Of a DNA stretch of 64,000 bases, positions 48,869-57,773 are shown piece by piece. A program made the translations under genes and the position numbers. This stretch comes from CAZYIW01 sp964647705. Its GTDB lineage: Bacteria; Pseudomonadota; Gammaproteobacteria; PS1; Pseudothioglobaceae. The notes below the pieces were generated by a model. That model saw only the letters and a program-made list of their open reading frames with translations. It was not told the origin of the DNA and did not search any database. Location of the stretch: NCBI GenBank assembly GCA_964647705.1, contig CAZYIW010000003.1:1-64000 (forward strand), written 5' to 3'. Position 1 is the first letter of the stretch, and the number at the start of each line of letters is the position of its first letter.

Positions 48869-49768
48869 ATGAACAAAAACGATTATTTAACCATTGATCA
48901 AGTTGTTGGCAATACACCTTTGGTGAAACTGCAACGACTCAATCCCAACCCGTCAAATGTAATCTTGCTCAAACTAGAAGGTAATAATCCTGCTGGTTCA
49001 GTCAAAGACCGTGCGGCACTTAATATGATTGAAAAGGCGCAATCTCGTGGAGAAATTACCCCAGGAGATACCTTAATTGAGGCCACCAGTGGCAATACAG
49101 GTATTGCACTGGCAATGGTTGCAGCCATTAAAGGCTATAAGATGGTTTTAATCATGCCAGAAAATCTCTCGCAAGAAAGGCGAGATTCTATGGCAGCCTA
49201 TGGTGCTGATCTAATCTTAGTGAGTGAAGAAGAAGGCATGGAAGGCGCAAGGGATCTGGCTGAGAAAATGCAGCGCCAAGGTAAAGGCAAACAATTGAAT
49301 CAATTTGCCAATGAAGACAATCCCAATGCACATGTAAATGCCACAGCTGAAGAGATTTGGAGAGATACCAAGCATCAAGTGACACATTTTGTTTCTGCCA
49401 TGGGAACAACAGGCACAATAACCGGTGTCTCCAATGCATTAAAAGAAAAAAACAACCAAATTCAAATCATCGGTGTCCTCCCTGAAGACGGCGCACATAT
49501 CCCAGGTATTCGCCGTTGGCCAAAAGAATACTTACCTGAGATTTTCGCCAAAGCAAAAGTTGATCAAACAATTGATGTCTCACAACAAGCTTCAGAACAA
49601 ACCGCAAGGGATTTGGCCAAAGTAGAGGGTGTTTTTGCCGGTATATCTTCTGGTGGTGCGGTAGCTGCAGCAATTGAATTATCTAAAACAATCAATGACG
49701 CCACCATTGTTACCATCATCCCCGATAGAGGTGATCGATACCTCTCAACGGGTCTGTTTTCAAAATAA
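48869..49768 (+). CDS. cysM: Cysteine synthase B
   Basis: PLP enzyme making cysteine from O-acetylserine with sulfide or thiosulfate. The 299-residue protein carries Lys46 in NPAGSVKDRAA, the TSGNTGIALAMVAA asparagine loop and MGTTGTITGVSNAL. EDGAHIPGIRRWPKEYLP (about 202-219) marks CysM rather than CysK, and its length fits. CysM uses thiosulfate, which would suit a sulfur oxidiser. It follows thrC by 39 bp. Confidence 0.92.
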   Translation: MNKNDYLTIDQVVGNTPLVKLQRLNPNPSNVILLKLEGNNPAGSVKDRAALNMIEKAQSRGEITPGDTLIEATSGNTGIALAMVAAIKGYKMVLIMPENLSQERRDSMAAYGADLILVSEEEGMEGARDLAEKMQRQGKGKQLNQFANEDNPNAHVNATAEEIWRDTKHQVTHFVSAMGTTGTITGVSNALKEKNNQIQIIGVLPEDGAHIPGIRRWPKEYLPEIFAKAKVDQTIDVSQQASEQTARDLAKVEGVFAGISSGGAVAAAIELSKTINDATIVTIIPDRGDRYLSTGLFSK

Positions 49769-49789
49769 AAATTAAAAACACATTATGTC

Positions 49790-51082
49790 ATGAGTACTCG
49801 CGCGAAAATTTCTAAGCAAATACTCTATCAGCTGCCTAAAAATCCAAAAACCTACCTTTATATATTTCTATCAACTTTAGTGAGTGTTTTGGCGATTGCT
49901 TTTTTTCTTGAGCTGGCTAACAACGCACAACACATCTTTAAAAAACTCAATAACTCAACACCCTACCTAACTCTGGTTTTAACACCCATAGTTTTTGCTG
50001 CAATTTTATATTTTGATAAAAAAACCACTGGTTTTATTGGTGGTAGTGGTATACCGCAACTGATTGCCGCCACCGATTCACGCAATAGAGAAATTAGATT
50101 ATTGCTTTTGTCTTTTAAGATTGCAATTAGTAAAATATTTCTAGTTGCACTTGCTGTTTTGACAGGTGCATCGGTTAGTTTTGGTGGGCCGAGTGTTCAT
50201 GTTGGTGGTTCTATTTTTTATAATTTTTCTCACAAGATACAAATTAAGAAAAAACTATTTATTAATGCGATCATCGCCATGGGTGGTTCTGTTGGCCTTA
50301 TTATGGCATTTAATGCGCCAATGGCTGGTTTTTTATTTGCTTTTGAGGAGATTGGTAGAAACCTCAAAAGACAAGCTTTAATTCTGATTGCAATCGTTGT
50401 TTTTATTGCATATTTGATTGGCAGTTTTTATCATGGCAATTCGCCATATTTTTCTGATCTTAATGATCTGTATTTTGACCTGCTAGATACTTGGAAGCTG
50501 TTGCCAATTATTCTAATTACCAGTGTTCTAGGTGCTATTTTTGCAAAGCTTGCCCTCTATTTAATCAAAACATTTGTGTTTTCAAAAAACACCAAAGTTA
50601 TTATTTTTGCAATTATCTGTGGGTTAATTGTTGCACTTGTTAATGTGATAAACACCAATGCGTCTGGCTCTGGCGAAAAAGAGATTCTAATACTCTTATC
50701 TGGAGAAAAATTAGGCTATGAATTTATCCTTGCCAAATTCGTGGCTTCTTTGGCTTCGTTTGCATCAACAATTGCAGGTGGATTATTCATGACATCAATG
50801 TCCATAGGTGCGGCGATCGGCTCCGAATTAAGTAGTTTTTATCAACAAATCGATATCCAAATTTTGGTTTTATTTGGCATGATTTCATATTTGTCTGCAG
50901 TTATTCGCACCCCTTTAACTGCAGCTTTTCTAGTGCTGGAGATGACGCACTCATTAGAACTGATTCTCCCTGGCATATTAATAGCATATGTCTCTGGTTA
51001 TGTGTCTAAACAGATATCAGAAAAACCTATCTACGAAGCCTTGGCAGAAAATTATCTGTCTCAAACTAAAAATGCAGATTAA
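49790..51082 (+). CDS. ClC-family chloride channel/transporter lacking the gating glutamate
   Basis: A 430-residue membrane protein of the ClC family, with about 10-12 hydrophobic helices. The first signature is present as GGSGIPQ (about 83-89). The second signature, usually GREGP, reads SFGGPSVHVGG: the gating glutamate is Gly132. The third, usually GGxFxP, is GGLFMTSMSIGA, with Thr for Pro. Loss of the glutamate converts known ClC antiporters to passive or uncoupled transport in mutant studies. Ion specificity is unknown. It starts 21 bp after cysM and overlaps hemJ convergently by 4 bp. Confidence 0.85.
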   Translation: MSTRAKISKQILYQLPKNPKTYLYIFLSTLVSVLAIAFFLELANNAQHIFKKLNNSTPYLTLVLTPIVFAAILYFDKKTTGFIGGSGIPQLIAATDSRNREIRLLLLSFKIAISKIFLVALAVLTGASVSFGGPSVHVGGSIFYNFSHKIQIKKKLFINAIIAMGGSVGLIMAFNAPMAGFLFAFEEIGRNLKRQALILIAIVVFIAYLIGSFYHGNSPYFSDLNDLYFDLLDTWKLLPIILITSVLGAIFAKLALYLIKTFVFSKNTKVIIFAIICGLIVALVNVINTNASGSGEKEILILLSGEKLGYEFILAKFVASLASFASTIAGGLFMTSMSIGAAIGSELSSFYQQIDIQILVLFGMISYLSAVIRTPLTAAFLVLEMTHSLELILPGILIAYVSGYVSKQISEKPIYEALAENYLSQTKNAD

Positions 51083-51504
51083 AACGGTTTGACAACCACA
51101 AGAATTACAACAGATATCAATATAAGTACGGGAAACTCATTGAACCATCGATAAAAAACATGAGTTTTTTCATTTTTATCAGCTGCAAACATCTTTACCA
51201 AGTAACCACAATAAAAATGATAAGCTATGAGTAGTGCAACTAGCAACAATTTTGCATGAAGCCAGCCTTGCTTTGCATAAGCTTCCCAAGCATAACTTTC
51301 AAGTAGCCAAATCCCTAACGCTGTTGCCAGAATAAAGCTTGGCATCATGATTCCTTTGTAGAGCTTTCTTTCCATGATTTTAAACCTTTCAATACTGGCT
51401 TTATCATCACTCATGGCGTGATAAACAAACAACCTTGGCAGGTAAAAAAGCGCTGCAAACCAAGTAACAACAGTAATGATATGAAAGGCCTTAATCCACA
51501 ACAT
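51079..51504 (-). CDS. hemJ: Protoporphyrinogen IX oxidase HemJ
   Basis: Membrane enzyme that oxidises protoporphyrinogen in haem synthesis. The 141-residue product has four transmembrane helices and the pattern WIKAFHIITVVTWFAALFYLPRLFVYH with conserved His8, Trp and the LPRLFVYH motif. KLYKGIMMPS and GWLHAKLLLV (the latter with a conserved His and Lys) are also typical. The ATG at 51504 fits the family; an in-frame ATG at 51543 adds 13 unlikely residues. hemA is in the same window but not linked. Confidence 0.9.
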   Translation of the reverse strand: MLWIKAFHIITVVTWFAALFYLPRLFVYHAMSDDKASIERFKIMERKLYKGIMMPSFILATALGIWLLESYAWEAYAKQGWLHAKLLLVALLIAYHFYCGYLVKMFAADKNEKTHVFYRWFNEFPVLILISVVILVVVKPF

Positions 51505-51586
51505 AAAAACTCCAAAAACATAGGTAATATCGCTTCTGACCATTATAGTAAAATAAATCCACGATTAACTAGCATCTTCTTAAATC

Positions 51587-54500
51587 TTGAAGCAATATCG
51601 CGAAATTCCTTATAACTACACCTCTTTTTCAGATAAAGAAATTGTTTGTCGTTTTTTAGGTGATGAAGCTTGGGAGACACTCAATCAACTCAGAGAAAAT
51701 CGCAATACGGGCCGAAGTGCTCGTATGCTGTTTGAGGTTTTGGGGGATATGTGGGTGGTCAACCGTAACCCATATCTACAAGAAGATTTAATCAAAAATA
51801 AACGACGTTGGCAGCAACTCACTGAAGCGCTGTATTCTCGACTCAATCAAATCCGTTCTCGTGCCAATGGCAATCAAAAAGTTCTGGATTTGGTTAATAT
51901 TACCGATCAAGCTGTAGATGGCTTTAAACATTGTTTAAGTGAGTTTAAAAACAACAAAAATCGTATTAAAAAAGCACTACTAAAAGTCACACACAAAAAC
52001 AACATCCGCTTTGATGCTCTTTCCCGTTCTTCACACTCTACCGATGCCACAGACTGGCGTGTGGAATATCCCGCTGTTGTAATCACCCCAGACACTGAAG
52101 ATGAAATGACACAAATTATCAAAACTTGTATTGATTTGGGTCTTAGTATTATTCCGCGTGGTGGTGGTACTGGTTATACAGGTGGCGCAGTCCCTTTGGA
52201 CACACAAACGGCTATTATCAATACCGAAAAACTCAACTTTATTGATCCTATTAAAACACAATCTGGCATGAGTTCAGTTAATGTGGGAGCAGGGGTTATT
52301 ACCCGCCGTGTCAGTGAACTGGCACAAGCCAACAACTTGGTTTTTGCAGTCGACCCTACCTCGCAAGATGCTTGCACAATTGGTGGCAATGTGGCCATGA
52401 ACGCTGGCGGCAAAAAAGCACTGCGTTGGGGCACGACAATCGACAACCTTTTGTCATGGAAGATGGTGATGCCAAATGGCGATTGGCTAAGAGTCAAACG
52501 CCTTGAACACAACCAAGACAAAATTCAATTGCTTGAGAGTGTGAGTTTTCAACTCCATCATCTAAAAAGTGATGGAAAAACTCTAGCCAAAACTGAAACA
52601 CTAACCATCAATACCGAAAACATGCGTAAGCACGGTTTAGGTAAAGATGTGACCAATAAATTTTTAGATGGATTACCCGGAGTGCAAAAAGAAGGCTGTG
52701 ATGGCTTAATCACTTCGGCAGAATTTATTCTGCATAAACCACTGGAGCATATCAATACCCTTTGTTTGGAGTTTTTCTCCCACGATCTTCACTACGCCAC
52801 TACAGCAATTGTAGACATCAAAAACAGTGTTGATAACAATACCGATGTTGACTTGGTGGGCATGGAACATCTGGACGCAAGATATATAAAGGCGGTTCAT
52901 TATTCCACCAAAGCCAGTCGTGTGGAACAACCCAAAATGGTGTTGTTGATTGATATTAGTAGCCATAACCAATCTGCATTAGATCAACAAATAGAGCGAA
53001 TCGAAAAAATCACCAGCGACAGAGAGGGGGAGTGCTTTGTGGCAAAACTGCCAGAAAAACGCCAACTGTTTTGGAAAGATCGTGCAAATACTGCCGCCAT
53101 CGCAGAGCATACAAATGCTTTTAAGATTAATGAAGACGTGGTTATTCCTCTTAATAAATTGGCCGATTACAACGATGGTATAGAGCGTATTAATATTGAG
53201 CTTTCTATTGAAAATAAAATACAAACTCTAGATGAGATCAAACTCTATCTATCCGGTGTTGAAGCGCCAAATAGCCTCGTTAGAAATAAGATCGATACAG
53301 CACTTAAACTGGCTGATAAAACCCGAAAGAAATGGCACAAATACTTGAGCTCATTAACTCAAGAAAAAACCTTTAAATCTATACAAATGGGTGAAAAAGT
53401 TATCTCTTATGTTGATGAGTTTGCCAAACCATTAGAAGGTCTACTTATTGGAGACACTTTCCTAGATCTACGCAAACATATCCGCCAAATACATCAACAA
53501 TATCGAGAACAACGTCTGTTTATTGCACTTCATATGCACGCAGGTGATGGCAATGTGCATACCAACATTCCGGTTCATTCGCACAACGTTGAGATGCTTC
53601 ATCGCGCCGAATCGGTGGTTGACAATGTGATGTCCTTGGCACAAAACTTGGGTGGTGCGATCTCAGGCGAACATGGTATTGGTATTACCAAATACCAATA
53701 CCTCTCAACAGAATTCAAACAAGCTTTTGTCAGTTATAAACAAAAAATAGATCCTAACAATCATTTTAATAAGCATAAGCTGATGCCCGGCAGTGGTTTG
53801 GAAAATGCCTTTACCCCTTCTCTGCGTTTGGTAGAACAAGAAGCACTGATTCTTGAGAGCAGTGAAATTGGTGAAATTAACGACATGGTAAAGTCTTGCT
53901 TGCGTTGTGGTAAATGTAAAGATGTATGTACCACACATGTACCTGAGGCGAATTTACTCTATTCTCCAAGAGACAAAATTATTGGCACTAACCTTATCTC
54001 AGAAGCGTTTCTGTATGAAGAACAAACCCGTCGAGGAATTTCTGTTGATCATTTCGATGAATATAACGATGTCGCAGATCATTGCACTATTTGCCATCGC
54101 TGTTCCAAGCCTTGTCCTGTTAATATCGACTTTGGCGATGTCTCTATTAAGATGAAGCACATTTTGCGCAGCCAAAACCAATACCAAAATAACATTGCTG
54201 GCAAAACCTCGATAGCTTATCTTAACATGACCAAACCTTGGCAAATCAGATGGACAAAAAAAATCTTGATTGACTGGGGTTATAAAGCACAACATTGGGC
54301 CAGTAAGATTTCCAAACCTTTGGTTAAAAAGCAACCCGACAAAACCGTGGGTAAACCCACTTTCTCTACTGAAGTTCTAACAGTCTTAGACAAACCACTG
54401 CCAGTGGATACAGGGCTTAAACCGCTAAGAGATCTTTTAGATATCAACGATGCTGGCACGGTACCGATTCTGGCACACCCCGAAAAATCCAATGTCGATT

Positions 54501-55279
54501 CTCCCAGTGTGTTTTATTTTCCAGGTTGTGGTTCTGAAAGGCTTTATTCGCAGATTGCCCTAGCTTCAATTGCACTTTTGTATCACCTGGGTGTGAAAGT
54601 GGTTTTACCACCAAGTTATTTGTGTTGTGGCTACCCACAAAACGCCAGTGGTGACACCAAAAAAGGCAAAGAAATCTCCACCAACAATCGTGTGCTGTTT
54701 CACCGTATGGCCAACACGCTTAATTATTTAGACATCTCTCATGTTATTACCTCTTGTGGCACCTGTATTGACCAATTGCTTACTTATGAACTTGGCGATA
54801 TTTTCAAAAAATCGCAACTACTGGATATTCATGAATACCTTTTGTCTAACGACATCAAATTGGAAAACAATCAAGAACAATATCTTTATCATGCACCTTG
54901 TCACGATCCAATCAAATCCGCTCAATCAGAATCAGTCATCTCGCAGATTATTGGCTCACAAGTAACAGATAATGATCGTTGTTGTGGTGAGGCGGGCTCT
55001 TTTGCTGTTGCCAGACCTGATATTGCCAAACAGGTTAAATTCAAAAAAGAAAACCAAATCAAACAACAATTAACTGCATTAACTGGCAAGCCCAAAGCCA
55101 AAGGTGGCATAAAAATGCTCACCACTTGCCCCGCTTGTAGACAAGGTCTGTCGCGTTATAAACCCGCTACTGGCATTGAACCTATCTACCCAGTTGAAGT
55201 GCTTGCAAAGCAAATCTTGGGTAAGGATTGGCAGAAAGACTTTACTAATTCTGTGGCAATAGAAAAAGTGTTATTGTAA
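51587..55279 (+). CDS. Fused FAD-linked oxidase/Fe-S/CCG-domain dehydrogenase with DUF3683
   Basis: A 1230-residue oxidoreductase joining what are separate subunits in glycolate or lactate oxidases (GlcD, GlcF-like). Order: DUF3683-type helical region (1-150); FAD-binding domain with RGGGTGYTGGA near 190; FAD-oxidase C-terminal domain, ending with the LHMHAGDGNVHTNIP and SGEHGIG motifs (about 640-710); two 4Fe-4S clusters (CLRCGKCKDVC near 770, CTICHRCSKPC near 832); and two CCG domains (FPGCG near 980, CCGYPQ near 1012, CCGEAGSF near 1130). The start is TTG. The substrate, probably a 2-hydroxyacid such as D-lactate or glycolate, is not proved. It has no obvious membrane anchor. Confidence 0.87.
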   Translation: MKQYREIPYNYTSFSDKEIVCRFLGDEAWETLNQLRENRNTGRSARMLFEVLGDMWVVNRNPYLQEDLIKNKRRWQQLTEALYSRLNQIRSRANGNQKVLDLVNITDQAVDGFKHCLSEFKNNKNRIKKALLKVTHKNNIRFDALSRSSHSTDATDWRVEYPAVVITPDTEDEMTQIIKTCIDLGLSIIPRGGGTGYTGGAVPLDTQTAIINTEKLNFIDPIKTQSGMSSVNVGAGVITRRVSELAQANNLVFAVDPTSQDACTIGGNVAMNAGGKKALRWGTTIDNLLSWKMVMPNGDWLRVKRLEHNQDKIQLLESVSFQLHHLKSDGKTLAKTETLTINTENMRKHGLGKDVTNKFLDGLPGVQKEGCDGLITSAEFILHKPLEHINTLCLEFFSHDLHYATTAIVDIKNSVDNNTDVDLVGMEHLDARYIKAVHYSTKASRVEQPKMVLLIDISSHNQSALDQQIERIEKITSDREGECFVAKLPEKRQLFWKDRANTAAIAEHTNAFKINEDVVIPLNKLADYNDGIERINIELSIENKIQTLDEIKLYLSGVEAPNSLVRNKIDTALKLADKTRKKWHKYLSSLTQEKTFKSIQMGEKVISYVDEFAKPLEGLLIGDTFLDLRKHIRQIHQQYREQRLFIALHMHAGDGNVHTNIPVHSHNVEMLHRAESVVDNVMSLAQNLGGAISGEHGIGITKYQYLSTEFKQAFVSYKQKIDPNNHFNKHKLMPGSGLENAFTPSLRLVEQEALILESSEIGEINDMVKSCLRCGKCKDVCTTHVPEANLLYSPRDKIIGTNLISEAFLYEEQTRRGISVDHFDEYNDVADHCTICHRCSKPCPVNIDFGDVSIKMKHILRSQNQYQNNIAGKTSIAYLNMTKPWQIRWTKKILIDWGYKAQHWASKISKPLVKKQPDKTVGKPTFSTEVLTVLDKPLPVDTGLKPLRDLLDINDAGTVPILAHPEKSNVDSPSVFYFPGCGSERLYSQIALASIALLYHLGVKVVLPPSYLCCGYPQNASGDTKKGKEISTNNRVLFHRMANTLNYLDISHVITSCGTCIDQLLTYELGDIFKKSQLLDIHEYLLSNDIKLENNQEQYLYHAPCHDPIKSAQSESVISQIIGSQVTDNDRCCGEAGSFAVARPDIAKQVKFKKENQIKQQLTALTGKPKAKGGIKMLTTCPACRQGLSRYKPATGIEPIYPVEVLAKQILGKDWQKDFTNSVAIEKVLL

Positions 55280-55337
55280 AATGCCTTTTCGATTAACTAT
55301 CAACAACTTGAGAAGAAAAATTACACAAGGAGATAAA

Positions 55338-55787
55338 ATGAAAAAATTGTTCGCTATTCTAACTGCATTGAGCTCATTTGCTGTGTTTGCAGGTGCAGAT
55401 CAAATTGCCAACGAATTTAACAATTCATCAACGCCCGCTGAATTAGTCAAATCTGGTTGGGCAAGTAATGACGGTGGCAAAGGCTACAAGGTATTACAAG
55501 TGGTTGTCAAGGGCTCAGACAAAGCAGCTGAGCTTCATATCGATAACAACGGTAAAGCCATCAAAGCGTTTGATAACCTAAAAACCACAGAACCAAACTT
55601 TGATGTTGACTATCTTATGATGGCCTCATTAGACGATTGGGCTGATATGGGTACAGGAGAATCAGGCCCAATGTATCACATGACTTTTGGTGGTCTTTCG
55701 TTTGAAGGGCCAATGGGTGAAGCCATGAATAACATGGGACCATTTGCATCATTTCTAATCAATATTGGTAAAAATATCCAAAATTAA
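55338..55787 (+). CDS. Secreted SCP2-like lipid-binding protein
   Basis: A 149-residue exported protein. A signal peptide ends around FAVFAG (residue 19). The mature part has the spacing of an SCP2 sterol-carrier domain: strand, VDYLMMASLDDWADMGTGESGP (about 94-115), then YHMTFGGLSFEGPMGEAM with the Gly-rich turn, and a final helix. The ATG at 55338 has an AAGGAG box nine bases upstream; the in-frame ATG at 55281 lies two bases after the oxidoreductase stop and is less likely. Bacterial SCP2 proteins are mostly cytoplasmic, so a periplasmic member is unusual. The fold call is from pattern only. Confidence 0.5.
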   Translation: MKKLFAILTALSSFAVFAGADQIANEFNNSSTPAELVKSGWASNDGGKGYKVLQVVVKGSDKAAELHIDNNGKAIKAFDNLKTTEPNFDVDYLMMASLDDWADMGTGESGPMYHMTFGGLSFEGPMGEAMNNMGPFASFLINIGKNIQN

Positions 55788-55797
55788 TTGGTCACGG

Positions 55798-56157
55798 TTA
55801 AGTGCAAGCGCTGTCGTTTGCACTGACATACACCCAGGCATTTTTGCCAGATTTTAACTTTCCTCTCACACGCTTATAATCACTCACCTCATAGTTGTCG
55901 GATTGCTCCAACTCTTTGGCAGTAATTTCAAATACTTTTCCGACTACTTCATCAACGTCGTTACAAGTTTCAACTGCAATAGGATGATGTGTCTCACCAC
56001 TGAGTAGCGTGACGCCTAAGTCTTTGATTTCTAACATCTCAAGCCGATAACCCAAAAGAGAATCATCCTTGCCCTTTAACTCTCTATCAAAAGTCTCAAT
56101 TTGAACATCCACATTTTGTAATGTGCCATAAGAAAATAGCAGTTCGATTTTGCTCAT
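55798..56157 (-). CDS. Gamma-glutamylcyclotransferase-like protein
   Basis: A 119-residue protein of the AIG2/GGCT family. The substrate-binding YGTL motif (residues 10-13) opens the protein, and the catalytic glutamate is likely Glu90 in LEQSDNYEVSDYKRV, spaced as in the family. Members cleave gamma-glutamyl amino acids to 5-oxoproline; the natural substrate here is unknown. The ATG lies 5 bp after the upstream small secreted protein gene, so the two form a small leftward unit. Confidence 0.8.
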   Translation of the reverse strand: MSKIELLFSYGTLQNVDVQIETFDRELKGKDDSLLGYRLEMLEIKDLGVTLLSGETHHPIAVETCNDVDEVVGKVFEITAKELEQSDNYEVSDYKRVRGKLKSGKNAWVYVSANDSACT

Positions 56158-56162
56158 TAATC

Positions 56163-56390
56163 TTATCTAGATTGGTTTTTATCCGTAACCATAATTTCAC
56201 AACGAAGATCGAATTTACCTTTCGAAGGGTTTTGATCACTACACTCCCAAATAATTAAAGTGTGCAGCTCAACTTCCAACTCTTGCATCAGCTCTGCCTC
56301 AGTTTTGAATGTAGAATCGATATTATGCATACTGGCAAAACACACATTTGAGGCAAAAAACAAAAGTAAAAGTTTTAACAAATGTTTCAT
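56163..56390 (-). CDS. Hypothetical small secreted protein, 75 residues
   Basis: No recognisable family. The 75-residue product has a clear signal peptide (about 1-19, KHLLKLLLLFFASNVCFA) and a short mature part with two cysteines (WECSD and LRCEIM) and acidic helical start EAELMQELEVEL. A disulfide between the two cysteines is possible. The gene precedes the gamma-glutamylcyclotransferase-like gene by 5 bp. Confidence 0.62.
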   Translation of the reverse strand: MKHLLKLLLLFFASNVCFASMHNIDSTFKTEAELMQELEVELHTLIIWECSDQNPSKGKFDLRCEIMVTDKNQSR

Positions 56391-56483
56391 TTTTTAAGTG
56401 TTTATTTTATGCATTAATCACATGATAGACCTAAAAATCTGCTTTGGCAAGGCATATAAAAATTGAGAAATTTTTAAAATGGC

Positions 56484-57773
56484 TTATTTTTGCCGACCAA
56501 CCGTCAAAATTACCAGTTTTTCGGTATCAATTAGCCTGTCGTAGGCTTTTTGGATATTCTGAGCACTAATATCCTTGATTTTATCGGTAAAACTCGACAA
56601 ATAATCCAGTGGCAGATCGTAAAAGCCAATAATAGAGAGGTAAGTGAGGATATTGGCGTTACTGGCAAGCTCTAGAGCAAAGCCACCAATGATGTTGTCC
56701 TTACCATCTTGTAGTTTTTGCGCATCAATTGGATTTTTTAAGAAATTTTCAAGTGTTTCTATTGTAATTTTTTTGGCTTTTTCGGCTTGTTCATTCTTGG
56801 TCTGTAGCTTAATCACAAAAAAACCATTCGACACCATTTTAGTAAAGTAACTATAGGCTGAATATGCCAAACCTCTTTTCTCTCGCACTTCATCGGTCAC
56901 AATTGAAGTTAACCCGCTACCGCCAAAAATATGGTTACCTAAATACAATGGATAATAGTCTGGATGCAAGCGATTAACACCCGTTTGACCAATTAACAGA
57001 TGGGTTTGTTCAGATGGAAACTCGATATGATGATTGTTTGCCTGTGTTAAAGGTTGAACCATGGGGTTCTTGTCTGGTTTTTGCCCAATTCTCAGCCCAT
57101 GAGAGATTTGTCTTGCCACTTGTTTGGCCTGCATCTTGGTAATATCGCCCACCAAAGCAATGGTTAGGTTTTTGGCTACATAATATTTTTGGTAATGCGC
57201 ACGAACCTGATCAATGTCAAGAGAAGATACAGATTCCATAGTGCCAATTTTAGGATTGCCGTAAGGGTGCTGAGCAAATACATCTTTATCAAATGCCAAT
57301 GACGCAACACTCGCAGGTGATTGTTTAGCCGCCTCAATTGCGCGAAGCGTTTGCTTTTTTTCACGGTTTAGATAGTGCCTTTTAAACACCGGTTGAGTCA
57401 CAACCTCAGTGAATGTATCTAAGGCTTTTTTCATAATTTTTGGGCGTGTGAGGGTACGCATGGAAACAATGGCCATGTCTTTTAAAGATTCAGTCGAAAA
57501 TTGTGCACCAACGGATTCAAATGCTTGTATGATCTGTTCTTCGTTTTTGTATTGAGTGGCTGTACCAATCAGTGTGTTGGTGATGGTAGCCAAACCAAAA
57601 TTTTCTCCATCTCTTGAAGAGGCGCCATCAAAATTGAGTTGCACATCAAGCATTGGCAGACCTTTGGTTTGGGCGAAAAGAACCTTGGCGCCCTCAGGGG
57701 TTGTCCAGTATTGGATATTCAGATCCGCACGGGCCGTAGAAACCAGTAATAACAACAAAAATACAACTCTCAC
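56484..57773 (-). CDS. M16 peptidase-like protein, non-catalytic partner
   Basis: A 429-residue exported M16 family protein. A signal peptide (about 1-16) precedes two M16 domains. The zinc motif HxxEH is absent: the corresponding helix reads NFGLATITNTLIG. The later R/Y pattern in GNHIFGGSGLTSIVTDEVREKRGLAYS, typical of the substrate-anchoring partner, is intact. It follows the catalytic M16 gene with a 4-bp overlap and presumably forms a heterodimer, as in mitochondrial processing peptidase alpha/beta. Confidence 0.88.
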   Translation of the reverse strand: MRVVFLLLLLVSTARADLNIQYWTTPEGAKVLFAQTKGLPMLDVQLNFDGASSRDGENFGLATITNTLIGTATQYKNEEQIIQAFESVGAQFSTESLKDMAIVSMRTLTRPKIMKKALDTFTEVVTQPVFKRHYLNREKKQTLRAIEAAKQSPASVASLAFDKDVFAQHPYGNPKIGTMESVSSLDIDQVRAHYQKYYVAKNLTIALVGDITKMQAKQVARQISHGLRIGQKPDKNPMVQPLTQANNHHIEFPSEQTHLLIGQTGVNRLHPDYYPLYLGNHIFGGSGLTSIVTDEVREKRGLAYSAYSYFTKMVSNGFFVIKLQTKNEQAEKAKKITIETLENFLKNPIDAQKLQDGKDNIIGGFALELASNANILTYLSIIGFYDLPLDYLSSFTDKIKDISAQNIQKAYDRLIDTEKLVILTVGRQK

